Positions 25,894-35,472 of a DNA stretch of 64,000 bases are shown here, piece by piece. The position numbers were made by a program, and so were the translations under genes. The stretch spans positions 248,001 through 312,000 of the forward strand of contig NZ_AYKT01000001.1 in the NCBI RefSeq assembly GCF_000496575.1, read 5' to 3'. The stretch is from Geobacillus thermodenitrificans subsp. thermodenitrificans DSM 465 (GTDB lineage: Bacteria; Bacillota; Bacilli; Bacillales; Anoxybacillaceae). Every line of letters begins with the position of its first letter. Position 1 is the stretch's first letter. Under the pieces are notes generated by a model. The model worked only from the letters and a program-made list of their open reading frames with translations. It was not told the origin of the DNA and did no database searches.

Positions 25894-26673
25894 ATGAAAC
25901 AGTATACGGTCAAAGAAATTGAAGCGCTGCTACCAGAGCTCGAAGGAGAAAGCGACCCACGCTGGGAGATGCTGCGGCACGATGAGCGGAAAAGCGTGCA
26001 GGCGCTTCTTGCCCGCTTTGTTAAGCAAAAGGAGCGGGAGAAAGCGGCACGGCAGCGGTGGGAAGAGCTGATGCGCTATGAGCGTGAACTATATGCCGCT
26101 GGCATCGAGCGAATTGCCGGCATTGACGAAGCCGGGCGCGGACCGCTGGCCGGCCCGGTCGTCGCTGCGGCGGTCATTTTGCCGAAAGACGCCTATTTGC
26201 CCGGGCTTGACGACTCGAAACGGCTGACGCCAGCCAAGCGCGAGGCGCTATTTGCGCAAATTGAGGAGTGCGCCGTCGCGATCGGTGTCGGCATTGTAAG
26301 CGCGGCCGAAATCGATGAATGGAACATTTATGAAGCGACGAAGCAGGCAATGGCCAAAGCGGTTGCCGCGCTCTCGCCGTCGCCAGAGCATTTGCTTGTC
26401 GATGCGATGACCGTGCCGTGTGCACTGCCGCAGCAACGTCTCATAAAAGGCGATGCCAACAGCGCCTCGATCGCTGCTGCGTCAATCATTGCCAAAGTGA
26501 CACGTGACCGATGGATGCATGAGCTTGATCGCCGCTATCCGCAATATGGATTTGCCCGTCATATGGGCTACGGGACGCCGGAGCATCTTGCAGCGATTCG
26601 CCGCTATGGCGTGACGGATGAACATCGTCGTTCGTTCGCGCCGGTAAGGGAAGCGCTCGGCGTTCAATCATAG
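25894..26673 (+). CDS. rnhB: Ribonuclease HII
   Basis: Removes ribonucleotides and RNA primers from DNA. The 259 aa have an N-terminal extension (about residues 1-70) typical of Bacillales RNase HII, then the signature [19 protein letters not shown] with the DE pair, LDDSKRL, and later acidic residues in LVDAMTVP and [20 protein letters not shown] precedes the ATG. Follows rbgA after a terminator; some -10-like sequence (TATAAG, 25870) is present. Confidence 0.96.
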   Translation: MKQYTVKEIEALLPELEGESDPRWEMLRHDERKSVQALLARFVKQKEREKAARQRWEELMRYERELYAAGIERIAGIDEAGRGPLAGPVVAAAVILPKDAYLPGLDDSKRLTPAKREALFAQIEECAVAIGVGIVSAAEIDEWNIYEATKQAMAKAVAALSPSPEHLLVDAMTVPCALPQQRLIKGDANSASIAAASIIAKVTRDRWMHELDRRYPQYGFARHMGYGTPEHLAAIRRYGVTDEHRRSFAPVREALGVQS

Positions 26674-26754
26674 CCAACAAGGTGCGTTGTAGCAATGCAG
26701 ATCGAAGGGGGATGCGCTCTCTAAGCTAGGCCGGAATGAAAGGATGGGAAGCGA

Positions 26755-28308
26755 ATGGTAGAGCGGATGGAACGAACTTTTCCGGTGACAGCTGTCCGTG
26801 ATGCAACGTCAAATCAGCGGTTTCGGCCCGGACAGGCGGTCGTTGGCCGGGTTGAGCGGGTGGAGGAAACGAAAGGTGGAGAACGGGTGGCGCTTGTTCG
26901 TGTCGGCAGCCAGCTTGTGAGCGCTCGGCTTGAGGCATCGCTTATCCTCGGACGCACGTACTTGTTTGAAATCAAACAACACGGGGGAACGCTCTATTGG
27001 AAAGCCACCCCCTTTCCCGAGCGGACGTTTATTTTATCTGATGAGGAGGCCGCGCGTCAATGGCAACAGACGTGGAAGCTGCCAGCTGCCGCTTTGCCGG
27101 TGCTCCGCCAAGCGTTAAAAGCAGGGGCGGTCGTAACGAAGAGGGAAATCGTAGAGCTGGCTGAGGCAGTGAGAGAAACAGGTCGTTCGGCCGATGCTGA
27201 AGATGTGATCGCTTACTTGTTCCGCCGCCGGCTGCCGCCGTCTTCGGCTGTGTTTCGGGCGTTATGGGCGGCAAAAACCGGTGCTCCGCTTGCTTTCGGG
27301 TTAGGTAGACTGAAAGCGGCGCTAGCTGCACTTTCCACCCATCCAGCTGCGCTCGATCTTGGTCGAGCGGTCGATCGGCTTCTTTCGCCGCCGCTGTTCG
27401 TTTACGAGACGGTTGTGCATGTGCTCCTTTCGGCCGAAGGACAAGAAGCGGAACCGGCGCGCTCACTCCTCGCTCGTCTTGGATTAACCCCGTTGCCGGA
27501 GAAACGGCGTTTAGCGCTTCAAGAGGCGGTGCGGCAGCGACAGTTTGCGGAGGCGGGCAGGCAGCTTGGTTTAGCCGATGAGGAAGCGCTTTTCGCACGG
27601 TTTGCCGCTGTAGATGCTGCTTACAAAAACGAGGAACTTTCTGAAGCGGAAGCAAAGCTGTGGGCGGCTGCTAGAGCCACCGGTGATTCTGCGCTGTCGT
27701 TATTTCATTGGCTGCGGCGGATGGCCAAGCGTCTCGGACTTGGAGATGAGGCAGCGCTCGCTTGTGCGGTGAAAACCGGAGCTTTGCCAGCAGGTCCCCC
27801 ATCGTTGAAAAGGTTGCTTCTTTACTTTCTTCGCGAGCCGGGGGACAGGGAAGCGAAACAGGCGGCTGAAGCGCTCCTTGACCAGATCGATGGGATGACC
27901 ATCGCTGCTGGCGGCGATGGAACGCCCGAACACGTATGGATCGCGTTTCCGCTGTCGCTTGGCTCCCGTTTGAGCGATTTTGCCGTGTGCTGGCAAGGGA
28001 AACGGAAACCTAGCGGTCGACTTGATGAAGATTATAGTCGCATTGTTTGTTGCTTAACGCTCGAGACGTTAAACGAGATCGTTGTCGATATGCGCATTCA
28101 GCGGCGGATTGTTCACATCTCTATATTTCATGATGATCCGCAGCTGCCAGCGCTCACAGCCCGTTTTGCCCCGCTCGTGAAAGAACGATTGCAGGCGCAC
28201 GGCTATACACTCTCAGGCATTGATGTGAAAACAACGGACACTGCGCCGCCGCCACCATCTAGTTTTCCGTTTTCCGGCCAGTATAGAGAGGTGGATTGGC
28301 GCATATGA
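26755..28308 (+). CDS. ylqG: YlqG-like protein with FliK-like C-terminal domain
   Basis: A 517-residue protein of unestablished function in the position of B. subtilis ylqG. The first 100 residues form a beta-rich region (RPGQAVVGRVERVEE). A long Ala/Arg/Glu-rich helical middle part follows. From about residue 430 the pattern LTLETLNEIVVDMRIQ, then alternating strands and a helix ending in ERLQAHGYTLSGIDV, resembles the C-terminal hook-length domain of FliK. The in-window FliK has the comparable [15 protein letters not shown] segment. No signal peptide or membrane helix. Its ATGA overlap with the FlhB-like ylqH supports a joint role in type III export control. That role is inference. Confidence 0.75.
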   Translation: MVERMERTFPVTAVRDATSNQRFRPGQAVVGRVERVEETKGGERVALVRVGSQLVSARLEASLILGRTYLFEIKQHGGTLYWKATPFPERTFILSDEEAARQWQQTWKLPAAALPVLRQALKAGAVVTKREIVELAEAVRETGRSADAEDVIAYLFRRRLPPSSAVFRALWAAKTGAPLAFGLGRLKAALAALSTHPAALDLGRAVDRLLSPPLFVYETVVHVLLSAEGQEAEPARSLLARLGLTPLPEKRRLALQEAVRQRQFAEAGRQLGLADEEALFARFAAVDAAYKNEELSEAEAKLWAAARATGDSALSLFHWLRRMAKRLGLGDEAALACAVKTGALPAGPPSLKRLLLYFLREPGDREAKQAAEALLDQIDGMTIAAGGDGTPEHVWIAFPLSLGSRLSDFAVCWQGKRKPSGRLDEDYSRIVCCLTLETLNEIVVDMRIQRRIVHISIFHDDPQLPALTARFAPLVKERLQAHGYTLSGIDVKTTDTAPPPPSSFPFSGQYREVDWRI

Positions 28309-28592
28309 ACGAAGAGCGGAAAAAAGCAGTCGCCTTGTCGTACGAGGCGGCAGTCGATGAGGCGCCGGTTGTTAAAGCGAAAGGAAGCGGAGAGGTCGCC
28401 GAGGCAATCATCGCTGTAGCTGAGCAGTACGGCGTGCCGGTGCGAAAGGACCCATCGCTTGTTGAGCTGTTAAGTGAAGTAGAGATCAATGAGGCGATTC
28501 CGGAGGGACTGTACGCACTTGTAGCTGAGTTGTTTGCCTTTCTTTATCAGCTTGATCGGGCGATGAAAGAGGAGAGATTGGGGAAGGGATAA
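28305..28592 (+). CDS. ylqH: YlqH, stand-alone FlhB C-terminal domain homologue
   Basis: A 95-residue protein equivalent to the cytoplasmic domain of the export switch protein FlhB. RKKAVALSYE, EAPVVKAKGSGEVAEAI and IPEGLYALVAELFAFLY align with AVALKYE, EAPVVVAKGADYVALRI and IPEAFFKAVAEILAYVY of the full FlhB at 53192-54274. It begins right where FlhB has its NPTH self-cleavage site and lacks that motif, so it looks like the post-cleavage fragment made as a separate protein. Start ATG 28305 overlaps the ylqG stop; a TTG at 28296 is possible. Role in flagellar or other secretion is not shown. Confidence 0.88.
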   Translation: MNEERKKAVALSYEAAVDEAPVVKAKGSGEVAEAIIAVAEQYGVPVRKDPSLVELLSEVEINEAIPEGLYALVAELFAFLYQLDRAMKEERLGKG

Positions 28593-28632
28593 TTTTCCTA
28601 TTCCTCAATTTCTTAATTTTGCGGCGAAACGG

Positions 28633-28660
28633 TGGACAACCAGGAAACGTTAGGTATAAA
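28633..28660 (+). promoter_or_regulatory. Promoter of sucCD
   Basis: TGGACA (28633-28638), 16-base spacer, TATAAA (28655-28660), about 47 bases before sucC. Confidence 0.65.
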
Positions 28661-28661
28661 A

Positions 28662-28675
28662 TGAAAGCGCTAAGA
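28662..28675 (+). promoter_or_regulatory. Putative CcpA site (cre) at the sucCD promoter
   Basis: TGAAAGCGCTAAGA matches the cre consensus TGWAANCGNTNWCA at all but one defined position. It lies directly downstream of the -10, covering the likely transcript start, where bound CcpA would block initiation. Confidence 0.65.
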
Positions 28676-28707
28676 CTTTTTTTAGTTTATACATAGGAGG
28701 TTGGCGC

Positions 28708-29868
28708 ATGAACATTCATGAATACCAAGCAAAAGAAATTTTGCGAAGCTATGGCGTAAGTGTGCCGAACGGTCGTGTTGCGTTCACGGTCGATGAAGCA
28801 GTTGAAGCGGCGAAAGCACTCGGCACGTCGGTGTGCGTCGTTAAGGCTCAAATTCATGCCGGCGGACGCGGCAAAGCAGGCGGGGTGAAAGTGGCCAAAA
28901 GCTTAGAGGAAGTCCGTACATACGCCAGCGAATTGCTTGGCAAAGTGCTCGTCACCCATCAAACCGGTCCGGAAGGAAAAGAAGTCAAACGGCTTCTTAT
29001 TGAAGAAGGATGCGACATCCAAAAAGAATATTACATCGGCCTTGTCGTCGACCGCGCCACCTCGCGCGTCGTCTTAATGGGCTCGGAAGAAGGCGGCACG
29101 GAAATCGAAGAAGTAGCGGCGAAGACACCGGAGAAAATTTTTAAAGAATACGTTGATCCGGCGGTCGGATTGCAAGCGTTCCAAGCACGCCGCCTGGCGT
29201 TCAACATCAACATCCCGAAAAAACTTGTCAACCAAGCCGTAAAATTTATGATGGGCTTGTATCAAGTGTTTGTCGATAAAGACTGCTCGATCGCTGAAAT
29301 CAATCCGCTTGTCGTTACCGGCGACGGCAAAGTGATGGCGCTCGATGCGAAATTGAACTTCGATTCAAACGCCTTGTATCGCCATCCGGATATTATGGAA
29401 TACCGTGATTTGGATGAGGAAGATCCAAAAGAAGTCGAAGCGTCGAAATATGATTTGAACTACATCGCCCTTGATGGTAACATCGGCTGCATGGTCAACG
29501 GTGCTGGCTTGGCCATGGCGACGATGGACATCATCAAATATTACGGCGGCGAGCCGGCTAACTTCCTCGATGTTGGCGGCGGCGCTAGCGAGGAAAAAGT
29601 GACGGAAGCATTCAAAATCATTTTGTCTGACCCGAATGTTAAAGGCATTTTTGTCAATATTTTCGGTGGCATTATGAAATGTGATGTCATCGCCAGCGGC
29701 ATTGTCGCAGCGACGAAGCAAGTCGGCTTGACACTTCCGCTCGTCGTCCGGCTTGAAGGAACGAACGTCGAACTCGGGAAAAAGATTTTGCAAGAGTCGG
29801 GCTTGAACATTACGGCAGCTGAATCGATGGCAGATGGCGCGCAAAAAATCGTCGAGCTAGTACGTTAA
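28708..29868 (+). CDS. sucC: Succinyl-CoA synthetase beta subunit (ADP-forming)
   Basis: Part of the TCA-cycle enzyme that converts succinyl-CoA to succinate with substrate-level phosphorylation. The 386 aa have an N-terminal ATP-grasp fold ([28 protein letters not shown]) and a C-terminal ligase domain ([25 protein letters not shown]). AGGAGG precedes the ATG. sucD follows 17 bases later; together they form the usual two-gene unit. Confidence 0.97.
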   Translation: MNIHEYQAKEILRSYGVSVPNGRVAFTVDEAVEAAKALGTSVCVVKAQIHAGGRGKAGGVKVAKSLEEVRTYASELLGKVLVTHQTGPEGKEVKRLLIEEGCDIQKEYYIGLVVDRATSRVVLMGSEEGGTEIEEVAAKTPEKIFKEYVDPAVGLQAFQARRLAFNINIPKKLVNQAVKFMMGLYQVFVDKDCSIAEINPLVVTGDGKVMALDAKLNFDSNALYRHPDIMEYRDLDEEDPKEVEASKYDLNYIALDGNIGCMVNGAGLAMATMDIIKYYGGEPANFLDVGGGASEEKVTEAFKIILSDPNVKGIFVNIFGGIMKCDVIASGIVAATKQVGLTLPLVVRLEGTNVELGKKILQESGLNITAAESMADGAQKIVELVR

Positions 29869-29885
29869 GAAAGCGAGGGAGACAT

Positions 29886-30788
29886 GTGAGCGTTTTTGTC
29901 AATAAAGACACGAAAGTGATTGTACAAGGAATTACCGGTTCGCAAGGGCTGTTCCATACAAAACAGATGATTGAATACGGAACGAACATTGTCGGTGGTG
30001 TCACGCCGGGCAAAGGTGGCACAGAAGTCGAAGGCGTGCCGGTGTTTGACACTGTTTCGGAAGCGGTGGAAAAAACAGGAGCGAATGCTTCGGTTATTTA
30101 CGTTCCGCCGGCGTTCGCTGCGGATGCCATCATGGAGGCAGTCGACGCCGAACTCGATCTTGTCGTCTGCATTACTGAAGGCATTCCGGTGCTCGATATG
30201 GTAAAAGTGAAACGGTACATGGAAGGCAAAAAGACACGCCTTATCGGGCCAAACTGCCCGGGTGTCATTACGCCGGAAGAGTGCAAAATCGGCATTATGC
30301 CGGGCTATATCCATAAAAAAGGGCATGTCGGCATCGTCTCGCGCTCTGGAACGCTGACGTATGAGGCGGTTCACCAATTGACACAAGCCGGCATCGGCCA
30401 ATCGACAGCGGTCGGCATCGGTGGCGACCCGGTCAACGGCACCAACTTTATCGACGTGTTGAAGGCGTTCAATGAAGACGATGAGACGTATGCGGTCATT
30501 ATGATCGGTGAAATCGGCGGTACGGCTGAAGAAGAAGCGGCGGAATGGGTGAAAGCAAACATGACGAAGCCGGTCGTCGGCTTTATCGGCGGACAAACAG
30601 CTCCTCCGGGCAAACGGATGGGACATGCCGGCGCCATCATTTCCGGCGGCAAAGGTACGGCTGCGGAAAAAATTAAAAAAATGAACGAATGCGGCATCAA
30701 AGTGGCGGAAACACCGGCCGTCATTGGGGAAACGCTCATTTCCGTCCTGAAAGAGCGCGGATTGTACGAAAAATGCAAAACGCATTAA
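29886..30788 (+). CDS. sucD: Succinyl-CoA synthetase alpha subunit
   Basis: Alpha subunit, 300 aa, with the CoA-binding Rossmann domain ([28 protein letters not shown]), [11 protein letters not shown], and the phosphorylated active-site His in [11 protein letters not shown] (about residue 246). The start is GTG 29886; an ATG two bases upstream is out of frame and runs straight into TGA. GCGAGGGAGAC provides the ribosome site. A hairpin follows the stop. Confidence 0.97.
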   Translation: MSVFVNKDTKVIVQGITGSQGLFHTKQMIEYGTNIVGGVTPGKGGTEVEGVPVFDTVSEAVEKTGANASVIYVPPAFAADAIMEAVDAELDLVVCITEGIPVLDMVKVKRYMEGKKTRLIGPNCPGVITPEECKIGIMPGYIHKKGHVGIVSRSGTLTYEAVHQLTQAGIGQSTAVGIGGDPVNGTNFIDVLKAFNEDDETYAVIMIGEIGGTAEEEAAEWVKANMTKPVVGFIGGQTAPPGKRMGHAGAIISGGKGTAAEKIKKMNECGIKVAETPAVIGETLISVLKERGLYEKCKTH

Positions 30789-30795
30789 TGGTTCT

Positions 30796-30830
30796 ACCCC
30801 GCACGATCATCACGTGCGGGGTGCTGTTTA
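30796..30830 (+). terminator. Hairpin after sucD, probable terminator
   Basis: A 9-base stem CCCCGCACG/CGTGCGGGG (30797-30805 with 30813-30821), followed by TGCTGTTTAT. The T tract is short, so termination may be partial. Confidence 0.55.
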
Positions 30831-30855
30831 TCATGTTGCGAGAAAGGAGAATACG

Positions 30856-31737
30856 ATGTACGATACGGTCCGTGACCGGCTCATCCATCTTCACCACTGC
30901 CGCGGAGCAGGATGGAAGACGATCCACGATTTGCTTGAGGTTGACCCGACATTGTCCGCTCCATTTTCTTTACCTCCCGCTGTTCTCCGTTCGCTCGTTC
31001 CACTCTCCGACGCTCAATGGGCTGCTTTTTTTCATGATTTGCATTCTATCGACGTGAAAAATGTGGTAAAAACATATAAGGAGCGGGGCATTCGCATCAT
31101 CACCATGTTCGATCTAGACTATCCCCCGCTGCTTAAGCATATATACGATCCGCCGTGGGTGCTGTATGCGAAAGGAAATATTGCCTTACTTCAAGAAACA
31201 AAGTTGATTAGCATCGTCGGCACGAGACGTCCGACAAAAGAAGGAATCGAAGCGCTCGAAAAACTTGTGCCGCCGCTTGTGGCTGCCGGTTGGACGATTG
31301 TGAGCGGGCTTGCCTTTGGTATTGACGTTTGCGCCCACCAACTCGCCGTTAGTTATGGCGGAACGACGATCGCAGTCATCGCTGGCGGACTTGACCACAT
31401 TTATCCGAAAGAACACCGCTCCTTCGCCCAGCAGCTTATGAACGAGCAGCTCGTCGTCGCCGAACATCCGCCGGCAACGAAACCACAAGCGTGGCAGTTT
31501 CCGGCGCGCAACCGCATCATTAGCGGGCTGTCGCTTGGCACGCTCGTTGTGCAGGCAAAAATGAAAAGCGGTTCGCTCATTACAGCGTCGTATGCGCTTG
31601 AACAAGGACGGGAAGTGTTTGCCGTCCCTGGCTCGATCAACTTGGCGGAGGCTGCCGGACCGAATACGCTCATTCAACACGGAGCAAAACTAGTGCAGGA
31701 GGCAGCGGACATTATCGCTGAATTCCCGTACGTATAA
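30856..31737 (+). CDS. dprA: DNA processing protein DprA (Smf)
   Basis: Binds incoming single-stranded DNA during transformation and loads RecA. The 293 aa have an N-terminal SAM-like helical part and a Rossmann-fold core with ISIVGTRRPTKEG, IVSGLAFGIDVCAH, AGGLDHIYP and FPARNRIISGLS. ATG 30856 follows AAAGGAG; an upstream in-frame ATG at 30814 lies in the sucD terminator. Usual position between sucD and topA. Confidence 0.95.
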   Translation: MYDTVRDRLIHLHHCRGAGWKTIHDLLEVDPTLSAPFSLPPAVLRSLVPLSDAQWAAFFHDLHSIDVKNVVKTYKERGIRIITMFDLDYPPLLKHIYDPPWVLYAKGNIALLQETKLISIVGTRRPTKEGIEALEKLVPPLVAAGWTIVSGLAFGIDVCAHQLAVSYGGTTIAVIAGGLDHIYPKEHRSFAQQLMNEQLVVAEHPPATKPQAWQFPARNRIISGLSLGTLVVQAKMKSGSLITASYALEQGREVFAVPGSINLAEAAGPNTLIQHGAKLVQEAADIIAEFPYV

Positions 31738-31746
31738 TGATCATGT

Positions 31747-31776
31747 TTGACAAATACGGCAATAATCATTAATAAT
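31747..31776 (+). promoter_or_regulatory. Sigma-A promoter for topA
   Basis: Consensus TTGACA (31747-31752), 18-base spacer, AATAAT (31771-31776), about 40 bases before topA. Confidence 0.75.
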
Positions 31777-31815
31777 AATGAAGATTTCAATTTACTTCCT
31801 AGGGGTGGAAGATGG

Positions 31816-33891
31816 ATGTCAGACTACTTGGTTATCGTCGAATCGCCAACGAAAGCGAAGACGATCGAACGATACTTAGGGAAAAAATATACGGTCAAAG
31901 CTTCGATGGGCCATGTTCGCGATTTGCCAAAAAGCCAAATGGGCGTTGACATAAATGACGGCTATACGCCGAAATATATTACGATCCGCGGCAAAGGCCA
32001 AGTGATTAAAGAGTTGAAAACGGCAGCCAAAAAGGCGAAAAAAGTGTTTCTCGCTGCCGACCCGGACCGTGAAGGGGAAGCAATCGCCTGGCATTTGGCC
32101 AACATGCTCGATCTCGATATTCACTCTGATTGCCGCGTCGTCTTTCATGAGATTACAAAAGACGCCATTAAACAATCATTCCAGCAACCGCGCTCAATCA
32201 ATATGAATCTCGTCGATGCCCAGCAAGCGCGGCGCGTGCTTGACCGTCTCGTCGGCTATAACATCAGCCCCCTCTTGTGGAAAAAAGTGAAAAAAGGGCT
32301 GAGTGCCGGCCGCGTCCAATCAGTCGCGCTGCGTCTCATTATCGATCGGGAAAAAGAAATCCGCCAATTTCAACCGGAAGAATATTGGACGATTCAAGCG
32401 AAATTTCAAAAAGGGAAAGAGACGTTTGCCGCCTCGTTTTACGGCGTTGACGGGGAAAAGCTGGAATTAAAAACGGAAGCGGACGTAAAAGAAGTGCTCG
32501 CCCGTTTAAACGGGCGAGCGTTTACGGTGAAAACGGTGACAAAGCGCGAGCGCCGGCGCAGCCCGGTGCCACCGTTTACAACGTCATCGCTTCAGCAGGA
32601 AGCAGCGCGCAAGTTGAATTTCCGCACAAAAAAGACGATGATGGTCGCCCAGCAGCTGTACGAAGGGATTGATCTCGGCGGAGAAGGGACAGTCGGGTTG
32701 ATAACGTATATGCGTACCGACTCGACGCGCATTGCCGAAACAGCGCAACAGGAAGCAGCGGCGTATATCGAAGCGACGTTCGGCGCCCAGTACGTCCATC
32801 AAGAAAAGCGGAAGGAAAAGAAAAGCACGAACGCCCAAGATGCTCACGAAGCCATTCGCCCGACCTCGGCATTTCGCGATCCGGATAAAGTGAAGCCATA
32901 TTTGACGCGCGACCAGTTCCGGTTGTATAAACTCATTTGGGAACGGTTTATCGCCAGCCAAATGGCGGCGGCTGTACTGGACACGATGAGTGTTGAACTT
33001 GAAAATAATGGGGTGCTGTTCCGCGCCAGCGGTTCGAAGGTAAAGTTCCCAGGGTTTATGAAAGTATACATCGAGGGGACGGACGACCAAACGGAAGAAC
33101 AAGATCGTCTGCTTCCTGATCTTGAGGAAGGAGAGGCGGTCGAAAGTGAAATGATCGAGCCGAAGCAGCATTTCACCCAGCCGCCGCCGCGCTATACAGA
33201 AGCGCGCCTTGTTAAAACGTTAGAAGAGCTCGGCATCGGCCGTCCGTCCACCTACGCGCCGACGCTTGATACGATTCAGAAACGCAACTACGTTGTTCTT
33301 GAAAACAAGCGGTTCGTCCCGACAGAGCTTGGTGAAATCGTCGTCGAGCTTATTTTAGAATTTTTTCCAGAAATTATTGATGTCGAGTTTACGGCTAAAA
33401 TGGAAAAAGAGCTTGATGAAATAGAAGAAGGAAAAGTAGAGTGGATCAAGGTTGTGGATGAATTTTACCGCGAGTTTGAGAAGCGGCTAAAAGTGGCCGA
33501 AAAAGAAATGCGCGAAGTGGAAATTAAAGATGAGCCAGCCGGCATTGACTGCGACGTGTGCGGCAGTCCGATGGTGTACAAAATGGGTCGCTTTGGTAAA
33601 TTTATCGCTTGCTCGAACTTTCCGGAATGCCGCCATACGAAACCGATTGTGAAAGAAATCGGCGTCAAATGCCCGAAATGCCATGAAGGGAATATTGTCG
33701 AGCGCAACAGCAAGCGAAAACGGGTGTTTTACGGCTGCGATCGCTTCCCGGAATGCGACTTTGTTTCGTGGGATAAACCGCTTGCGCGCCCGTGTCCAAA
33801 GTGCGGAGGGCTGCTTGTCGAGAAAAAGCTGAAAAAGGGTGTGCAAGTCCAATGCACGGCGTGCGACTATGAGGAACAACCAGAAGCTTGA
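31816..33891 (+). CDS. topA: DNA topoisomerase I
   Basis: Type IA topoisomerase that relaxes negative supercoils. The 691 aa begin [16 protein letters not shown] (TOPRIM domain), with acidic metal residues in [10 protein letters not shown], the catalytic Tyr in [12 protein letters not shown] (about residue 299), and a C-terminal part with cysteine zinc ribbons: CDVCGS...CSNFPEC, CPKCHEG...CDRFPEC and CPKCGG...CTAC. ATG 31816 follows AGGGGTGGA; the frame is open 23 codons upstream through the promoter. Confidence 0.97.
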   Translation: MSDYLVIVESPTKAKTIERYLGKKYTVKASMGHVRDLPKSQMGVDINDGYTPKYITIRGKGQVIKELKTAAKKAKKVFLAADPDREGEAIAWHLANMLDLDIHSDCRVVFHEITKDAIKQSFQQPRSINMNLVDAQQARRVLDRLVGYNISPLLWKKVKKGLSAGRVQSVALRLIIDREKEIRQFQPEEYWTIQAKFQKGKETFAASFYGVDGEKLELKTEADVKEVLARLNGRAFTVKTVTKRERRRSPVPPFTTSSLQQEAARKLNFRTKKTMMVAQQLYEGIDLGGEGTVGLITYMRTDSTRIAETAQQEAAAYIEATFGAQYVHQEKRKEKKSTNAQDAHEAIRPTSAFRDPDKVKPYLTRDQFRLYKLIWERFIASQMAAAVLDTMSVELENNGVLFRASGSKVKFPGFMKVYIEGTDDQTEEQDRLLPDLEEGEAVESEMIEPKQHFTQPPPRYTEARLVKTLEELGIGRPSTYAPTLDTIQKRNYVVLENKRFVPTELGEIVVELILEFFPEIIDVEFTAKMEKELDEIEEGKVEWIKVVDEFYREFEKRLKVAEKEMREVEIKDEPAGIDCDVCGSPMVYKMGRFGKFIACSNFPECRHTKPIVKEIGVKCPKCHEGNIVERNSKRKRVFYGCDRFPECDFVSWDKPLARPCPKCGGLLVEKKLKKGVQVQCTACDYEEQPEA

Positions 33892-33930
33892 CCACGCATC
33901 GGATACAATTCAGAATTTTATAAAAAATAG

Positions 33931-33959
33931 TTGCGCGATGCAGAGTCATATGGTACGAT
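33931..33959 (+). promoter_or_regulatory. Promoter for xerC-hslVU-codY
   Basis: TTGCGC (33931-33936), 17-base spacer and TACGAT (33954-33959), preceded by TGG (extended -10). The predicted transcript start near 33966 supports ATG 33985 as the xerC start. Confidence 0.65.
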
Positions 33960-33984
33960 GAAGGAGCCGTTGCGAGGTGAGGCG

Positions 33985-34887
33985 ATGAAAAATGCGAAAC
34001 TTGCGTTACAATTGTTCCTGGAATATTTACAAATCGAGAAAAATTATTCACAATATACTATTGTGTGCTACCGGCGCGACATTGAGCAGTTTCTCCAGTT
34101 CATGAACGAAGAAGGGATCGATGAGCTCAATGAAGTAGCCTACAGCGACGTTCGCTTATATTTGACGAAACTATACGGACAGCAGCTGGCCAGCCGTTCG
34201 GTCGCCCGTAAAATTTCCAGTTTGCGAAGCTTTTATAAGTTTTTGCTGCGTGAAGGATGGGCGGCCGAAAATCCGTTTGCACTTGCCGCGTTGCCGAAAA
34301 AAGAGCAAAAAATTCCCAACTTTTTATATCATGAGGAATTAGAAGCGCTGTTTCGTGTCAATGATGGAAATACAGCTGTCGGCCAGCGCAACGCAGCACT
34401 TCTTGAGCTGCTGTACGCGACTGGTGCACGGGTTAGTGAATGCTGTCACATTCGGCTGTCCGATCTTGATTTCGCTGCATCTACCGTGCTCATTCATGGA
34501 AAAGGAAATAAGCAGCGTTATGTTCCGTTTGGCCGTCCGGCTAGGGAGGCGCTTGAACGGTACATCGGTGGCGGACGCCGCGAGCTCGTAGGAAAGCTGC
34601 CGGCAGACCACCGCTATTTGTTTGTCAATGCCCGTGGCAATCCGCTTACGCCTCGGGGAGTGCGCTACATTTTGGATCGCATCGTCGAAACGGCGGCGCT
34701 GACGCAAAACATCAGCCCGCATGTGCTGCGCCATACGTTTGCGACCCATTTGCTCAACGAAGGAGCCGATCTCCGCTCCGTGCAAGAGCTGCTAGGCCAT
34801 GCGCACTTATCATCAACGCAAGTGTATACCCATGTGACGAAAGATCGACTGCGGCGTATTTATTTGCAGGCGCATCCGCGTGCATAG
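33985..34887 (+). CDS. xerC: Tyrosine recombinase XerC (CodV)
   Basis: Resolves chromosome dimers at dif together with XerD. The 300 aa have an N-terminal SAM-like DNA-binding domain (LFLEYLQIEKNYSQYT) and a C-terminal catalytic domain with Arg in ATGARVSECC, Lys in HGKGNKQRY, HVLRHTFATH, the second His in LGHAHLSS and the nucleophile Tyr in TQVYTHV. The ATG follows GAGGTGAGG. In B. subtilis trmFO precedes this gene; here topA does. Confidence 0.96.
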   Translation: MKNAKLALQLFLEYLQIEKNYSQYTIVCYRRDIEQFLQFMNEEGIDELNEVAYSDVRLYLTKLYGQQLASRSVARKISSLRSFYKFLLREGWAAENPFALAALPKKEQKIPNFLYHEELEALFRVNDGNTAVGQRNAALLELLYATGARVSECCHIRLSDLDFAASTVLIHGKGNKQRYVPFGRPAREALERYIGGGRRELVGKLPADHRYLFVNARGNPLTPRGVRYILDRIVETAALTQNISPHVLRHTFATHLLNEGADLRSVQELLGHAHLSSTQVYTHVTKDRLRRIYLQAHPRA

Positions 34888-34911
34888 CCTGCGGGCAAGG
34901 AGGGAAGAACC

Positions 34912-35454
34912 ATGGACGGTTTTCATGCGACGACGATTTTCGCCATCCGTCATAATGGGGCGGCAGCGATGGCAGGCGATGGCCAAGTGACGTTCGGTAA
35001 CGCAGTCGTCATGAAACATACCGCGAAGAAAGTGCGACGCCTGTTTCATGGCAAAGTGCTCGCCGGTTTTGCCGGCTCGGTCGCCGATGCGTTTACGCTG
35101 TTTGAGATGTTTGAAGGCAAGCTCGAACAATTCAACGGCAATTTGCCGCGTGCGGCCGTCGAGCTAGCGAAAGAGTGGCGGAGCAACAAAGTGTTGCGCC
35201 GCCTCGAGGCGATGTTGATTGTCATGGACGGGCAGCATTTATTGCTGGTTTCCGGTACTGGTGAAGTCATTGAGCCGGATGACGGCATGCTCGCCATCGG
35301 TTCAGGCGGCCATTACGCGCTCGCCGCTGGACGCGCCTTAAAGCAGTATGCCGGCGCCTCGATGACCGCCAAAGAGATTGCGAAAGCCGCGTTGGAGATT
35401 GCCGCTGACATTTGTGTCTATACGAACGGCCATATTATTGTCGAAGAGTTGTAA
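34912..35454 (+). CDS. hslV: ATP-dependent protease peptidase subunit HslV (ClpQ)
   Basis: Proteasome-like peptidase that works with the HslU ATPase. The 180 aa start [16 protein letters not shown], behind AAGGAGGG. B. subtilis ClpQ starts MSSFHATT and is reported to use its N-terminal Ser as nucleophile. Here residue 2 is Asp, so the nucleophile should be Thr7, exposed by removal of MDGFHA. Other family residues ([41 protein letters not shown]) are present. Followed by hslU after 18 bases. Confidence 0.95.
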
Positions 35455-35472
35455 AAAAGGAGGAGGCCGAAG

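Noticed and set aside
29865-30785. 306-codon open frame on the minus strand opposite sucD
   Set aside because: It mirrors sucD almost end to end, has no ribosome site or family motif, and results from the G/C-rich third positions of sucD. Many other long antisense frames (for example 2352-2855, 5615-6112, 12242-12793, 36862-37389) have the same cause.
31747-31815. Upstream extension of topA to 31747
   Set aside because: The extra 23 codons run through the promoter and an AT-rich leader. ATG 31816 has the ribosome site and the conserved N-terminus.
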